A stretch of 64,000 nucleotides of DNA from Salvator merianae (GCA_003586115.2 QVOM02000071.1:1264149-1328148); one strand, 5' to 3'; positions 36,951 through 49,426 are shown, numbered from the stretch's first letter. A program made the numbers and translations. Notes: generated from the letters alone by a model not told the origin.

Positions 36951-37240
36951 TAACTCAAACAAGAAATTAGTGCCTGAAGCAAACACAAGGATTGAATGCA
37001 ATGCGAAATAATTAACCAATATCAGCATAATACATTCTAAGTAAATCTTGCTGAAACTGACAATAAGAGCTCTACTTTGAAAACCATTCAATCTGGTAAC
37101 TCAAACAAGAAATTAGTGCCTGAAGCAAACACAAGGATTGAATGCAATGCGAAATAATTAACCAATATCAGCATAATACATTCTAAGTAAATCTTGCTGA
37201 AACTGACAATAAGAGCTCTACTTTGAAAACCATTCAATCT
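36951..37240. repeat. Perfect tandem duplication, 2 x 145 bp
   Basis: 36951-37095 and 37096-37240 are identical at every position by eye. Both begin TAACTCAAACAAG and end CATTCAATCTGG. Non-coding, inside the large NSD2 intron. Confidence 0.95.
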
Positions 37241-38289
37241 GGTAGTTTTGGCTGGCACATGGAAATAACGTCTAATATTTGCTTTGACCAACTAAGATTG
37301 CACTTCTCGATTACTTGATTGACACACTGTGTGGCATGTTAGTGAGATACCTTGTGACCTGGCATGGCTCAAACTATGTGACCACGTTTGTGCCCACTTT
37401 TGCCCCTCCTCTATCCAATTCTTTTGCCCAAATCTTTCCCTTCTTCTTCTTACAATGTAGTCCCCAAAAGGTATAACAACTAACATTATTTCGCATTTAA
37501 GCAGATTGAGTTCTGGAATGTAGTGAAGCTGACAGAGCACTGGAACTTCTGCCAACTGGTGGGCCACTGTGTGAAACAGGATGCTGGACTAGGTAGGCCA
37601 TGGTGTGATCCAGCAAGACTCCTCTTATGTTCTAAGAGTGCTCGACTAAATGATAGTTCAACCAAAGTGTCAAGTCACAGTATACCAGTCTTAAAAGGGC
37701 CAACAAAATGTTACAAAAATCAGAAACAGTAATGAAAATAATACTGTTCTTATACAAATCACTGGTGCATCTACATCTGGAATAAATATTGCACAGAGGT
37801 ATTTGATCTGCTGGAAGGATCTGTATTCCTCCAGTCCTGGGAAACCCAGACACATCCAAAGCACTTGGGAGTAGATCAAGTGGCACTCCAAAGAATCACA
37901 AAGCAGGAAGCAGTGACCCAGATTGAATGATGGATCACGTTCTAGCATGACTGCTAACAAGAATGCTGAAAAACTATTTGATGGCTGTTAACTGCCTTCA
38001 AAACCAAAAAACCATCCATCTGAAGCTTTTTAACATCTAGGGAGGCAGCCAGCTAGTGGTGAATGAAACAGAAAAAGAAAGGAACTGTGAACTCCTTTCA
38101 TCAAGCTCCCAGCATAAACCCTCCCATCTTCACATAGGCTATAAAATAACTACTCGGCCTGAAGGGAGAGTACTTGAACTAGAAGAAGTATCTCATGAAG
38201 CTGGAACGTCACCCTAGAACAACTCATAAAACCATAAAAACACTAGCTAAGGTCTCTGTTTGTTGAGGAGGAAGCCTCAGAGTAAAAGA
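37241..38289. other. NSD2 intron with a LINE-tail fragment
   Basis: 37560-37635 carries GGGCCACTGTGTGAAACAGG, ATGCTGGACTAGGTAGGCCA and TTCTTATGTTCT-like sequence, a LINE 3' tail motif also seen near 21200. The remainder is unassigned. Confidence 0.45.
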
Positions 38290-38440
38290 CTGCTGTACTA
38301 TATTTATTTGCATTTTTATCCCGCCCTATACCCAAAGGTCTCAGGGCGGGTTACAACAATTAAAACAACAACAAAACGTTAAAAGGCATGCCTTTCTAGC
38401 TTTACCTGTTGCCTTCCTAGCTGTATGTGCCTTTTGAGTG
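38290..38440 (-). mobile_element. L2 LINE 3' end, antisense
   Basis: TTTATTTGCATTTTTATCCC, GCCCTATACCCAAAGGTCTC and GGGCGGGTTACAACAATTAA are the exact complement of the young L2 3' UTR. Little divergence, so a recent copy. Confidence 0.9.
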
Positions 38441-38662
38441 ACCTTTGGCACAGCTGCCTTAGTGGAGTCCCAGTAGGATGGGGGCCTAGAGCAATCAGTA
38501 GTGCCTGTATTCATCTATCTACTTTATGTGGAACTATATAGGCACCCTTCTTGAGCTCTCAGTTTGCAAAAGAGCCCTGCTGAGGAGGAAGGTCCATTAA
38601 CTTCCCTAATAGTTACAGGTGATAGAATGTATGTTCCTGATGTTAGCCAGAGAGACCAAATA

Positions 38663-38704
38663 GGAAGGAAGGAAGGAAGGAAGGAAGGAAGGAAGGAAGG
38701 AAGG
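38663..38704. repeat. (GGAA)n microsatellite
   Basis: About ten perfect tetramers. Confidence 0.95.
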
Positions 38705-39499
38705 ATCTGACTAAACTAATTTCCTCGCTATTGTTAAATTAATTCGTCATCTAATCCTTTTAATTATTACATAATTCCAGCAAGCAGAAATCAGCTTTCT
38801 AGTGCCTTGGAAACTGGCCAGCTGACCACTATGACACCAAAATCAACTGGAAGGTTACTGAATAATGCAATAGCAGTAGGAACACTCTGTGTTGCAGTCT
38901 CCTCTCTACTGAATTCTGCACTTCCTTCCTTACATAAAAGCATTACCCTGCCTTGAGAAGGAAGAGTTCTGGTAGGTGAGATATTTAGCATAAGGCTGTA
39001 CTTGCAGAATTTTGTCCATCTCTTCCTGCACGGGGAAATCAGTCAGTTGCCAGCAATAATAACAGCAGCAAGAAGACTCTGCTTTGCAACCTCCCTACTT
39101 GCAGATGATCATCACCTCCCTTCTGAGCAGGACGATTCTTGGCAGGGAATTTTCAGCCAATGAATGGTGAAGGCCTATGCCTCAATGCAGCCCAGCAACA
39201 ACTTCAACTTTCTCTCTCCTTCCAGGATTTTGTCCATCTCTCGCTGCAAGGGAAAGTCAGCTAACAGCAAAGAGCAACTATGACACCAATAACTCTCTAC
39301 TCTGTAGCTTTCGCTATTTCTGTACATTCATCACCCCCATCTTGAATGGAAGGACTTCTGGTACGGTGGAATATCAGCTGGCTCACAGGCGTCAGAGAGA
39401 CTTGCCCTTTGGTGGGCACCAAGGGCAAGGTGGGAGTGGCATACATATGGTGGCTTTGTGGTTTTAGTAGGGGTCAGCAGTGAGTTGACGGAGGGCTGA
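38705..39499. other. Unassigned repeat-like sequence
   Basis: A block (ATTTTGTCCATCTCTTCCTG near 39008 and ATTTTGTCCATCTCTCGCTG near 39228) occurs twice about 220 bp apart, so an old tandem or composite repeat is likely. No family assigned. Confidence 0.4.
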
Positions 39500-39880
39500 T
39501 GTCAGCTTTTATCAGTCTCCGTCACGTTATCAGACTCTGTTACTACTATTCCACAGTCGTAGTAGATGTCCCATAGAGCATGATGGGTAAGCTATAGCTA
39601 GCTTGGGAACTGCAGATGGGGAATGTGGGCAAGGTTGCAAGAAGGGGACTGTTACATTGTATTTTATGATGTGTGGTACTTCAAGGACTCAAGATGGATA
39701 GAATCATGGTTTTGTTGTATTGTTACATTAAGATAAGGATGACACCAAGCAGCTTTGATGTAAAAGGAGGAGGAGGCGAGGACTAAGTATTTCTGTACTT
39801 TGTACAGGGGAGAAGTTGCTTTCTGCAATTCTAAGTGTAATCTTGCCATGTCCATCTGATGCAAGAAGAAATTCATGGCA
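39500..39880 (+). repeat. 5' LTR of the chromovirus
   Basis: Starts near TGTCAGC. It shares ordered blocks with the 3' LTR: CATGATGGGTA, GTATTTTATGA, GTACTTCAAGGA, ATCATGGTTTTGT, AAGATAAGGATGAC and GAAGTTGCTTTCTGC. Right end uncertain by about 30 bp. Confidence 0.8.
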
Positions 39881-39949
39881 GAAAGTCACTTCTAGCTCCA
39901 GCAACAACACGGCCAGTGAAGGAAGATGGCACTGAGACCAAGGAGCAGG

Positions 39950-41400
39950 TTACCACCACACTCACCACCTCTGTGATGTAGAGCAGATCCTGGTTGACAG
40001 GGTCCTACAAACAGGTGAACTCTGGATGGGATGCCAAGTTGCTAATCTCTCTTTGAGGAGGAAGAGTTTTTTGGGGCCAAACACAAGGGCCCTTAATCAT
40101 CTGTGTAGATGGGGGAAAGAATGTGAAGAGGCTGCACCCCTGGACTGTTAAAAATGCTCCAAGATGACATGGAAGAAGTGAAGGTTACAGTGCTTCTCAG
40201 CCTGCAGCTTGCTGGGTGAAGCTTAGCAATGGGGCTAGAGCTGTGGCAGCTTGGAGTGACGGTGGAGTTGTGGTGACCTTGAGAGTTGTGTCGGGCCAAC
40301 AGAGAGGCCCAGAGTAAATGATGAACACTCTACCACCATGAAGCCCACGGTAGCTGGCACAGATGAGGCCCTGCTTCCCCTGATCTCAAAGCTATGTTCA
40401 GTGATACTCCTAATAAGCTCCCTTACTTCATCACTCAAGCAGTGGGCTACATGGATGACTATGAGGGAGAAGCAGCAGAGTGGGCTTGTAGATCTCCTTA
40501 AAACCCTTGAGGACCTGTTCTGGCATACTGAGGCACCGAGGAAGGGGCAGCAACTGAAATAAGAGGAAGAACGGCAGCAGAACACACAAATTGAGAGAAC
40601 TCACCAGCAGGATGCCTGAATGGTCCAATGCTATCAAGATTCAACAGTTCTGAATGCATGAGACCCCAATGTGTTGGAGCGGGTCTTAATGCAACGCAAC
40701 ATGAGCAGCCTGTTGGGGTGGATTAGGCTAGCTGGAGAGACAGAAACCAAATGGTGAAACATCAGATTTGTCCGCCAGACTTTGCTGGCCCACTTCACAG
40801 GTAACATCCCCTTGCCCAAGGAAGAAGCAAAGCCAGCAGGTAACAGGAAGAAGATTGCTGGTAATCCTTGGGATTGTTCTTAAGATGTGGATAGGATGGT
40901 CATCTAGCACCTAATTGCCCTCAGCACCCACTGAGCCTGTGGGAGGAACCTCAGCAATGGGAAGCTCTGAGAATCACAACAGAGAGGGAACCAAACCCTT
41001 GGCAACAACTTCTGTGCAAGGAAGCCACATCCAAGTGTGGGACAGCAATGGTGAACACTCCAGCACCACAATAGAAGAGCCTAGTAGAAAACTGGGAATC
41101 CAATCTTTCTTCTGCCAACAAGGAGCTGGTAGGAAACAAGAAGAATCTGATCCTAAGCAGCATCACAGGGCAGGGAAAAACAAACAGGTGTGAAGTATAC
41201 CTGTAAGTGACTGTGCTCAACCTTTCTCCTTTTTCCTCAGAGGGAGAGGAAAGTGAAACGTTTGGGGCTTCACTGACTCAGCATGCGCCAGGTATTTAAT
41301 AAATCTGGTTATTGTCACTGAACTGGGTTAGGAGTTGGAGAAGTTGGAACACCCCACTCAATTTATCCAAATGGAAAGGCAGACCATAGTTGAGAGCCCA
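39950..41400 (+). pseudogene. Presumed gag region of the chromovirus
   Basis: Lies between the 5' LTR and the protease/RT region, so by position it should be gag. Short open stretches occur in several frames (for example 40338-40562 and 40915-41193), but I cannot see an intact zinc knuckle or other gag motif. Assignment is from position only. Confidence 0.4.
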
Positions 41401-41459
41401 GCAAGCCACTGGATTTCCCAAATTTTGTTGGGGTTAGAAGACCACTGGGAACCCATCTA

Positions 41460-44420
41460 ATTTGTGCTGGCCCAGATAGTTGTGCACCCCATAATATTGG
41501 ATTTGAGCTGGATGGGTTGCCACAGTTCTCATATCAAGTGGAAAGAGGAGGATATAAGCTTCCCAGATCCTGCTTGCAAGTCTTATACACGCAGAACATA
41601 TAAGATTTCCAGAGGTTCTTGGTTGGGGACAGAAAATGATCCTAACGGCATTATGTTAAGGGCCATGGCTGGCAGTGAGGAGAGGGAAATTCTACCTCTG
41701 TGTTCAGATTTATGGGAAGTGTTAGAGAAGCAGGCAGCAGACACTCTCATACCACAGTGTCTCTGACTGTGCCACAGAAATCATATCTGGGGCTGAACAT
41801 CCCATGTCTAAACTTTCATGATGCAACTGGAACAAGCTGCACTAAGGGAATTTCTGTGCAAGAACTTACATGGGATTTTATCCACCCTGCTTCTTCAATG
41901 GTGGCTCCTATGTTGTTTACAAAGGAAAAAGATGGGACATTGAAACTGTGTACTTGAACACGGGGCTTGAACATTAAATCTGTTACCACTAGGTACCCTT
42001 TGCCTCTGACTGGAAACCGATTCAGTCAATTGTCCGGGGACCATATCTACATTTATATCTCCAGGGGGTGTATTATAGAATATGCATCCAGGAAGACGAG
42101 CAACGAAAGATGGTTTTTAATTGCCAATTTGGCAATACATGTGTTTATGCATTTGAGAAATAAGGTACTTCAAGACTTCTTGTTACAGGGAGAGATGATG
42201 TTCTTTTGAACTCTAAGGGCTATGAATCCCATGTTGCTTTGGTTTGAAATGTGCTGCAAAAGTTAAAATACAATCAGTTGTACGTCAGATTGTCTAAATG
42301 GGAGCTCCATAAGGGGAAACCTAATTTTCTAGGATAGAGGGTGTCACACAAAGGGGTGGAAATGGACCCTCCCAAAATTAAGGCAGTAGTGGAGTGGGTG
42401 GCACCCCATACCCAATGCCAGTTACAGAGCATTTGTCAGTTTCTTAACTTACCAACAGTTCATGTCTTGATTTCACTCAAATAGTTCCATCCTTAAGAAA
42501 TTTACAGAAAACTAAAGGGAAGAAAAGCAAATGCCCACATACCAAAATTAAATGGACCTTTAAATGCCTTCGAGGCACTGAAAATGTTATTTACAACAGA
42601 ACCAATCTTGGCACACCCCAACTGTAGCAAACCCTTCATGATCCATGCAAACATGAGTGACACAGCATTGCTGCAGTCCTCTTTCAGAAGCATACACAGC
42701 AGAACTTGAGCCCCTATGCTTACTTCTCATGTAATTTAACCCTGGCTGAAAAAAAATTGGCCTGTTTGGTAAAAAGAGGCAACGGCCATTCAGCAAGCTT
42801 TAGTAACTTGGTGATACCATCTAGAGGGAGCACAACACCCTTTTGAGGTATGGACAGACCATGAAAATCTGGAGGCTCTTAGGACCTGGAAAAATTGAGT
42901 GCTAAGCAAATGGGATGGGCATAATACTTTCACAGATTCAATTTTGCATTAAGATATTTCCCAGGGAGCAAAAACTTCTTAGCAGATGCCCTTACACCTG
43001 CCGCAGCATGACATCTAAAAGGAAGACATCACAGACATGATGTTTGTAACAAAGCAACTGGGACAGGCAATACAACTCATAGCCAGGCTTCAAAGGGGGA
43101 ACTTTAGAAAATAGATGGAGAAGCTCGATGCTTCAACAGAAATGAGCAACATTGGAGTCACACACTTGGTACGCCTCCCACAAGGATTCTTTAACATCAA
43201 AACAGGGTATGCCTAATAAAAAGAAGAAGATATATGTTCCAGAAACACTGAGGACAGAAGTCCTCAAGCAATGCCATGATATCTGAATTGTGGGGCATTC
43301 TGGATTTGTAGAAGACAGTTCTGATGGGACAGCAAGCGAAAAGACATTGAAAAATATTTAAGTTGTGCTGACTGTGCAATGACAAAGAAACTAGGCAGCA
43401 AACCTTGTGGATTAATTACAACCATTGCCGACCCCAACATGTCCCTGGACTTTCTATTGCACCTGCCAGCCTCTTGTAATTATTTCAAAGTATAGGTAGT
43501 AGGTGACTTGTTTTCAAAACAAGCTCATTTTATCCCACATTAAATAGTGCCAATGGCTGTTAAACTAGATAAACAGTTCTTTCAACACATACATAAAGCC
43601 CACCAGGTGCCTTCAAAAATTATCAATGACAGTGGTGTCCAATTTACCTCAGACTTTTGGAAAGCCTTTCTGAAGCTTTTAGGCATCGGACTGCCCACTA
43701 TCTGAGACTGACAAACACAAAGGGTCAATCAAATACTGGAACAATATTTAAGATGTTACTTGAACTTTCAACAAGCTGACTGGATAGATCTTCTACCTCA
43801 TGTAGAATTTGTGTACACTAGCTTTGGGCACACCAGCACTGGATTCTAAAATAGTGTGGGGACAAGAGATGTTTCCCTTGCCCTCATTCAACAGAGAAAC
43901 ATCAGATCCCATCCCAGTAATAGAATGGGCTACAAAAATAAAGCCTGGCCCAATGTGGCCCACACCTTGAACAAATCCGAGACAGCTTATTAAAAACATG
44001 AATACAATAATCAAAAGCCAGGCTGGAATTTACAAGTGGGCAATCAAATATACATTTCTATCAAACATCTGAAAATGTTTCACTCTTCAAAAAGCCATAA
44101 ATATGTGGATCTCTTTCCTATAAAACACATTATTAATGATGTGACTGTGGAATTAATTTAGGCAAGACACTGTAGGATTAATCCTGTGTTCCATTTCAGC
44201 TTACTGAAACTGATGGTCAATATCTCTCTTCGCCAAACCAATGAGATATCTTTGCCTCCTGTGCTTTTCAACCATCATCACCATTTTGAAATTTTGGAAA
44301 TCATAAATTCCCACTGGCACAAGTCCAAACTACAGTATTTTGTTCACTGGAAAAACTTTCCTCCATCAGAACAGTGAGTGGATGCTTCTGATGTTGCAGC
44401 CCCTTATCTCACATGCCAAT
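41460..44420 (+). pseudogene. Chromovirus pol with C-terminal chromodomain
   Basis: In shifting frames: protease-side block VLDLSWMGCHSSHIKW-like (41490); RT start SSMVAPMLFTKEKDGTLKLC (41895) and TTRYPLPL; a degraded active site RDDVLLNSKGYESHVALV (42190); YVRLSKWELHKGKPNFLG and VEMDPPKIKAVVEWVAPH; RNase H blocks EPILAHP and TLAEKKLACLVK, with VWTDHENLEALRTW (42850). Integrase: ETLRTEVLKQCHD and GHSGFVED (43235-43320), IINDSGVQFTSDFWKAFLKL (43620), DWIDLLPHVEFVYTSFGHTS (43780). Chromodomain: FEILEIINSHWHKSKLQYFV and HWKNFPPSEQ (44285-44370). Chromodomains steer chromovirus integration to modified histones. Inactive. Confidence 0.85.
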
Positions 44421-44476
44421 TTCACTGTATCTTGATAAGCCTAAGCGTGCTGTACATCCGGGGGTGCGGTGGGGTT

Positions 44477-44859
44477 AGGGCACCAGTCTCTATCATGTTA
44501 TCAGTTAGTATTGCTGTATACAACTCATGTGTAGTCATATAACTAAACTGTACCCATAGTAGTTATTCCATAGAACATGATGGGTAGCTGTAGCTATCTT
44601 GAGAAGAGCAGATGAGGATATGTTTGAAAGAATATTGTTACACCGTATTTTATGACTCATAGTACTTCAAGGATGCCAGATGCATGAGATCATGGTTTTG
44701 TAGTATTGTTAAGATAAGGATGACCAACTGACTTTGATGTGAAAGGATGGGGAAGTGAATGCTGGGTATATCTGTATTTGGTACAGGGAGAAAGTTGCTT
44801 TCTGCTACTGTAAGTCTAACCTTGCCATGCTCATCTGAATAAAGGATATCTGTCTAGCA
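44477..44859 (+). repeat. 3' LTR of the chromovirus
   Basis: Begins after the G-rich purine tract and ends near GAATAAAGGATATCTGTCTA, with AATAAA near 44838. Homologous blocks as listed for the 5' LTR; an extra segment (TGTATACAACTCATGTGTAG region) is missing from the 5' LTR. Confidence 0.8.
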
Positions 44860-44889
44860 CAAAGGAATTATTTCTGACCTTAAGTGTGC

Positions 44890-47295
44890 AGGAACAGCTG
44901 ATAGTGAGGTCATGGCTGTTGTGCATGTGGTGGTCAGAGGGAGATATGATTGCAGACGGAGGACTGACCATTCTAGGGACAGAGGTCTAGCCACGCTAAT
45001 CCTGTTGCTCTTTCTTGTGCTATCACCAACTCTGATGCACTAAAGCAGAAGTAGTTGTGGTCACTCAAAACTGTATGTTTTGCTGCCAGTGAAAGCAAAA
45101 CAATCACTTATCCATGATTTAATCCTGGGCGAGCAAGCTGACCTAGTATGTGATAGAAACTTGACTGGGTGAGCTGGGTGGGGTCAGTTTGTCACAGATT
45201 TGCCCACCAGGTTTCTTTATCCCACAACAGACATGTCTTGAGGGTTAGGAATATGGAGTTACACTGATTTATTAAGAGTCTATTCCCTTAGTGAGATGTC
45301 CGTTCAAGTAATTACAGAACTTCAAGTTTCTATTTTTGAAAGAAGGGATATGAGAAAAGATAAGGATTCTCTTAGCATATTGCCAAACCTGCTGGACTAC
45401 AGTCTTCTTGCCAGAGTTGTTAGAGGTGATCTCAGAAATGGCACCGGGTTCCCCAAGACTATTGGTCTTAGGGAACTTTAATGTACATGCAGAGGGTCCC
45501 TCTACAGGACAGATTCAGAGTTTCATTGCTCCCACGACAACCATGGGTCTATCTCAGATGACAAATGGTCCCATGCACATGGCTCAATCTAGTGTTTGCT
45601 GACCATGAGGTAAATGATTTAGGAGTAGGGATTTTGTGGTTACTCTGTTGTCATGCATAGACCATTCTCTCAAAGGATTTAGGCTCTGTATACCCTTTAG
45701 CTTTTACAGAGGCAAGGGATCAGTCAAGATGATCCACCCCTGAAGAAATATGGATTCAGTTGGTTTCTAGAAAGCTCTTAGAGAATTTCCTGCCATTATG
45801 TCTCTCAATTCTGTTGAAGCCCTGGCCTCCTTATCGAATAAGGAAATGTCTGGGACAGTAGAAAAAACTGCTCCTAAGCATCCTCTCCATCCTGAAAGAA
45901 TATAGTTGGCTCCACAGTATACCTCGGGATCTAGGGCAATGAAACAACTCAAATGACAAATACAGTACTACTGAAGAAAAACACAGGATGGATATGTCAG
46001 CGCTGAGGGTGATGAAACAATTCAGACGAAAACTAATGTCCCTAAAGACAAACGCAGGATGGATGCGACTGAGAATCGGCTACAACCCATTACAGGGGCT
46101 ACGCAACAACAGTGATGATAAAAGGGTTTTTTTTTTCTCTGCCCATATTGTATCTGCAAAATGTAGACCAGCAGATATTCCAAGTGACAAGCTAGTTGTT
46201 GACAAGCATTGGTGCCCCACTGTGACCAATCTACAAAATGTTTTGCTGATAATGTTGCTTATACTCATTATGGGATTCTGTAGTGAGGTGCTGGGAGAAA
46301 CACCTTGTCTAGTTCACCTAGAGTCGTTTTGGCTTTTGCAGTCTGAAAAAATGGACAAAATCCTCAACTATATGAAGTCCATGCCATGCAATCTGGACCC
46401 TTGCCCATCATGGCTGGTGAAATCTGCTAGAGAGGTCACAGGTGAATGGATGGTACATGCTTACTCACTTTTATGTTTCTTTTTAAAAACAAAACATAAG
46501 GCCTTAACTTAGAACATGAAATAGCAGGAAGTCAGAAGATGGCTGAAAGGGGATTTGTATCAGCAGGCTGATCCTGTTCTCAGGAGGGCCTACCTCCATC
46601 CCCAACTGATTATCAGTTTTGGCCTTTCCTGGATTGGGATAACTTGACCCACAGTGACCCATGCTCTGGTGACCTCCAAATTAAATTACTGTAAATGTTC
46701 TCTACATGGGGCTATCCTTGGAGATGCTCCAACAGCTGGAACTATTGCAGAATGCAGCAGCTCAACTACTGATGGGAGTTTCTGGTCAAACACACTTTGT
46801 ACTAGTCTTGAAAGATCTGCAGTGGCTACCTATTTGCTACTGATCCCAATTCAAAGTCCTAATATTAACGTGTAAAGCCCAAAATGGCTTGGGCCCTGTT
46901 TTTCTGAAGGAGCATATTTTCCCATATATAGACCTGCTCGAATATTGAGATCTTAAGGAGAGAGTCTCATTGTACTTCTGCCTCTCTCAGATGTACAAGA
47001 AACAGTGACACATAGGAGGGACTGTCCTGTGGTGGCCTCAAACTTTGCAACAGCCTTCCTATGGAGGTTCACCAGGTGCCTACATTATGTAGTTTTTGGT
47101 GCCTGGTTACAATGTAACTTTTTATTCAGGGCTTTCATAGTTAGCTTCCTCTGAATGTTGGCCTGCCAATGAGGGAGGGAAGGAGGGTTATATTTTAAAT
47201 ACATTTTAGATTATTCTATATATTTTATCTTTCTATCATTGTGACACACTCTGGGCCTTTCACAAAAAGGGCAGAATATAAATTCTTTTTAAAAA
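44890..47295 (+). pseudogene. L2 LINE, decayed copy
   Basis: Starts with the L2 5' region (GTGGTCAGAGGGAGATATGA), then KQSLIHDLILGEQADLV-like endonuclease start (45095), GDLRNGTGF and LGNFNVHAEGPSTGQIQSFI (45470), TTMGLSQMTNGPMHMAQ (45535). Later blocks: CNLDPCPSWLVKSAREVTGE (46385), ALVTSKLNYCK (46660) and the 3' UTR ending TTTCACAAAAAGGGCAGAAT. The RT palm with its YADD box is deleted between about 46510 and 46640. Old copy. Confidence 0.8.
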
Positions 47296-48119
47296 AAATT
47301 CTGACAGCATTCTATGCGAGGCCACGCTTTTCAACATTCTGAGTTTTCCAACACAGCCAATGCATCCATCATCCAACAGTAATTTCAACAACAAAAACTA
47401 CTAAAAATTAAAATATTTCTGTTTTCATTTTACCTAACTTAGGTTAGTCCCAAATCATAACCAGCAGCAACAGCAGCAATATTTTACAGTATTAAAATAC
47501 AGTTTATTTTACAGCAAACTATTCAACTGTTAATCTTCAGCAGACAACATATATAGTTATCCTTCACTATAGTGGTATAGTAGACAGAAAAAAACAGGCA
47601 TTGTGAAAGCATCACCTGGACCAGATCCCAGAGTTCTGGCACAGAGTACAGTAATGTCACAGCACTGTAAAAATGACAATGATACTCTGACTGTACACGG
47701 CACAACAAAAATAAATTGCAAGATCTCAGGATCACACCCATATTTTCAGTGTAGGCATAGCAATTTTGCTTGTTATAAATTAACCATGTAACATCTGAAG
47801 TCAAATTTACATTGAAACCAGCCATGTTATGCTACATTCTCAGGTTAGTATCACTGTTTTTAATACTGCAATGCTTCTATGATTGCAAAGGGTCATCACT
47901 TTTAATCTATTTTAGTTGTTTTTGCTTTGCCATTTACCCTGGTGGATTAGGGTGAAAGGGCGCTAGAATATAAGCAAATGAGTTAATATTTTATGTAATC
48001 ACAGCCATGATTAACTTTTTGATTCAGGCAATACAACACAGTTTTCATTTTTCTTTTTGCATTATGTAAGGCCAAATCTCACTACCAGTAGATAGGAATA
48101 AAGCCACTCCTCCCAAGCT
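47296..48119. other. NSD2 intron, no feature recognised
   Basis: AT-rich and unassigned; no exon motif. Confidence 0.45.
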
Positions 48120-48127
48120 GTACGGAT

Positions 48128-48379
48128 TAGAGATGTTCACAAACTTAAATCAGCTGTTTGGTTCAATTCAAATTGAACACTCCTTTGGTTCAAATTCAAA
48201 CCTTTTTCATTTAACAGCAGGGTATTTGGTTCGATTTGAAGACCTTTGAACCTCAGATCAAACAGGTATGCTTACAAGATTCATTAGAACACCACTTTGT
48301 TCAGTTCAAACTTGAATCTTTCAAATACCTCTGTTCAATTTGAATCAGTTTGAACCCGAGCCAGTTCGGCACACCTCTA
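48128..48379. mobile_element. hAT-like nonautonomous element (MITE)
   Basis: 252 bp with imperfect terminal inverted repeats: TAGAGATGTTCACAAAC at the left, and the complement TAGAGGTGTGCCGAAC at the right. Flanks GTACGGAT and GCACCAAT match at 5 of 8 positions, compatible with a decayed 8-bp duplication. The interior repeats TTCAAATT/TTTGAACC motifs. Other possible members: 26568, 30738-31340, 32514-32845, 54017 and 55466-56060. Confidence 0.6.
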
Positions 48380-49103
48380 GCACCAATCTTACTGCAATTT
48401 CCCCCCAATTTTACCTGGGAAATTTGAGCATTTTTTTATTAGCAAACATGCAAATATCCCAATGCAGTTCTTTTCTTTCATATCAGCTGCTAAGAGTATG
48501 ATTTAGATTGTAGCTACATCGGGAACTACTGTTTCCACAGGCCATTTTCCTTTTCTAAATCCTTCCCTCTTCCAACTGTACTGACCAATGCCTTGCAGCG
48601 CCCACAAACTGTGAAGTACTGGTAACCACTGAGTTTCAGAGACAGATAAGCTGTAAAACAATATAAGACATAATAGCTGAATGGTGGTTAAGATTTATGT
48701 TCCACTTATACAGTATTTATCAGTGAGAATTCCCTCAATAAAAATCTTGTTTTGTTTTAAGATGCTAGATGAATTTTCATACTCAGTATGGAAGTACATC
48801 TATTCAATCAATAATTTAAATAGACCCGCTATGCAAGCGAGTCAGTATGTCCATTTAATGCACTTCACATAATTCCAAAGTTATTAAACTCTGAAAAATG
48901 TAGCACAATTAACTATGCACATGATTTCAAATTCTGCAAGATCATACAAGTCAGTGAATAAACATCATAGGATTTCTACCTAGAGAAAATAGATCTATAT
49001 GCCTATAAAGAAAGTTTAGGGTGTTTCTGACTTGCAGTTTTGAATTTCAAATGTGTATTATGTACATAGGATGTTGTTACAAAGTTTGGTTTCTGTTCAG
49101 ATC
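48380..49103. other. NSD2 intron, no feature recognised
   Basis: AT-rich, unassigned. Confidence 0.45.
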
Positions 49104-49111
49104 CTCTAAAT

Positions 49112-49426
49112 CTGTGGTTCCGAACGTGCGGCACATACCCCGGGGCGGGGGGATTTATTTATTTATTTATTTGCATTTTTATCCCACCCTATACCCGAAG
49201 GTCTCAGGGCGGGTAACAACAATTAAAACAACAACAACAACTAAAAATTTTTTAAAGGGGGGTAATTCAAGATGAGTTATTATTCAAGTTAATGGTCTTT
49301 TAGGCAATACAAGTTCACTTTTTGAATAACAAGAATTATATGTCACTGGGGTGGGGGGTGGGGTGGGGATCAGGATGTTAGAGATGCTTAGGTAGGGCAC
49401 GGCCAAAAAAAGGTTGGGAACCACTG
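49112..49426. mobile_element. hAT nonautonomous transposon with perfect 8-bp duplication
   Basis: Terminal inverted repeats are CTGTGGTTCCGAACG (left) and CAGTGGTTCCCAACC (complement of the right end), the classic hAT/Charlie-type terminus. Flanking CTCTAAAT occurs at 49104-49111 and 49427-49434, an exact 8-bp target duplication. No transposase is encoded; the interior contains an L2 tail. Mobilisation would have needed a transposase from elsewhere. Confidence 0.93.
49151..49245 (-). mobile_element. L2 3' end nested in the hAT element, antisense
   Basis: ATTTATTTATTTATTTGCAT, ATCCCACCCTATACCCGAAG and GTCTCAGGGCGGGTAACAAC: complement of the young L2 3' UTR. It lies wholly inside the hAT element, so it is the later insertion. 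Confidence 0.88.

Larger units (their letters stand above)
39500..44859 (+). mobile_element. Ty3/gypsy chromovirus, full length but decayed
   Basis: Two LTRs (about 39500-39880 and 44477-44859) flank a gag-pol region of about 4.6 kb in the expected order: gag area, protease, RT, RNase H, integrase, chromodomain. A G-rich purine tract (GGGGGTGCGGTGGGG) precedes the 3' LTR. Stops and frameshifts occur throughout, and the LTRs differ by many substitutions and small gaps, so it is an old insertion. Exact ends are estimates. Confidence 0.85.

Noticed and set aside
38663..38704. Regular short repeats considered as a CRISPR-like array
   Set aside because: A plain (GGAA)n microsatellite without spacers; the same applies to the (ACTAT)n run at 63490. 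The organism is a vertebrate.
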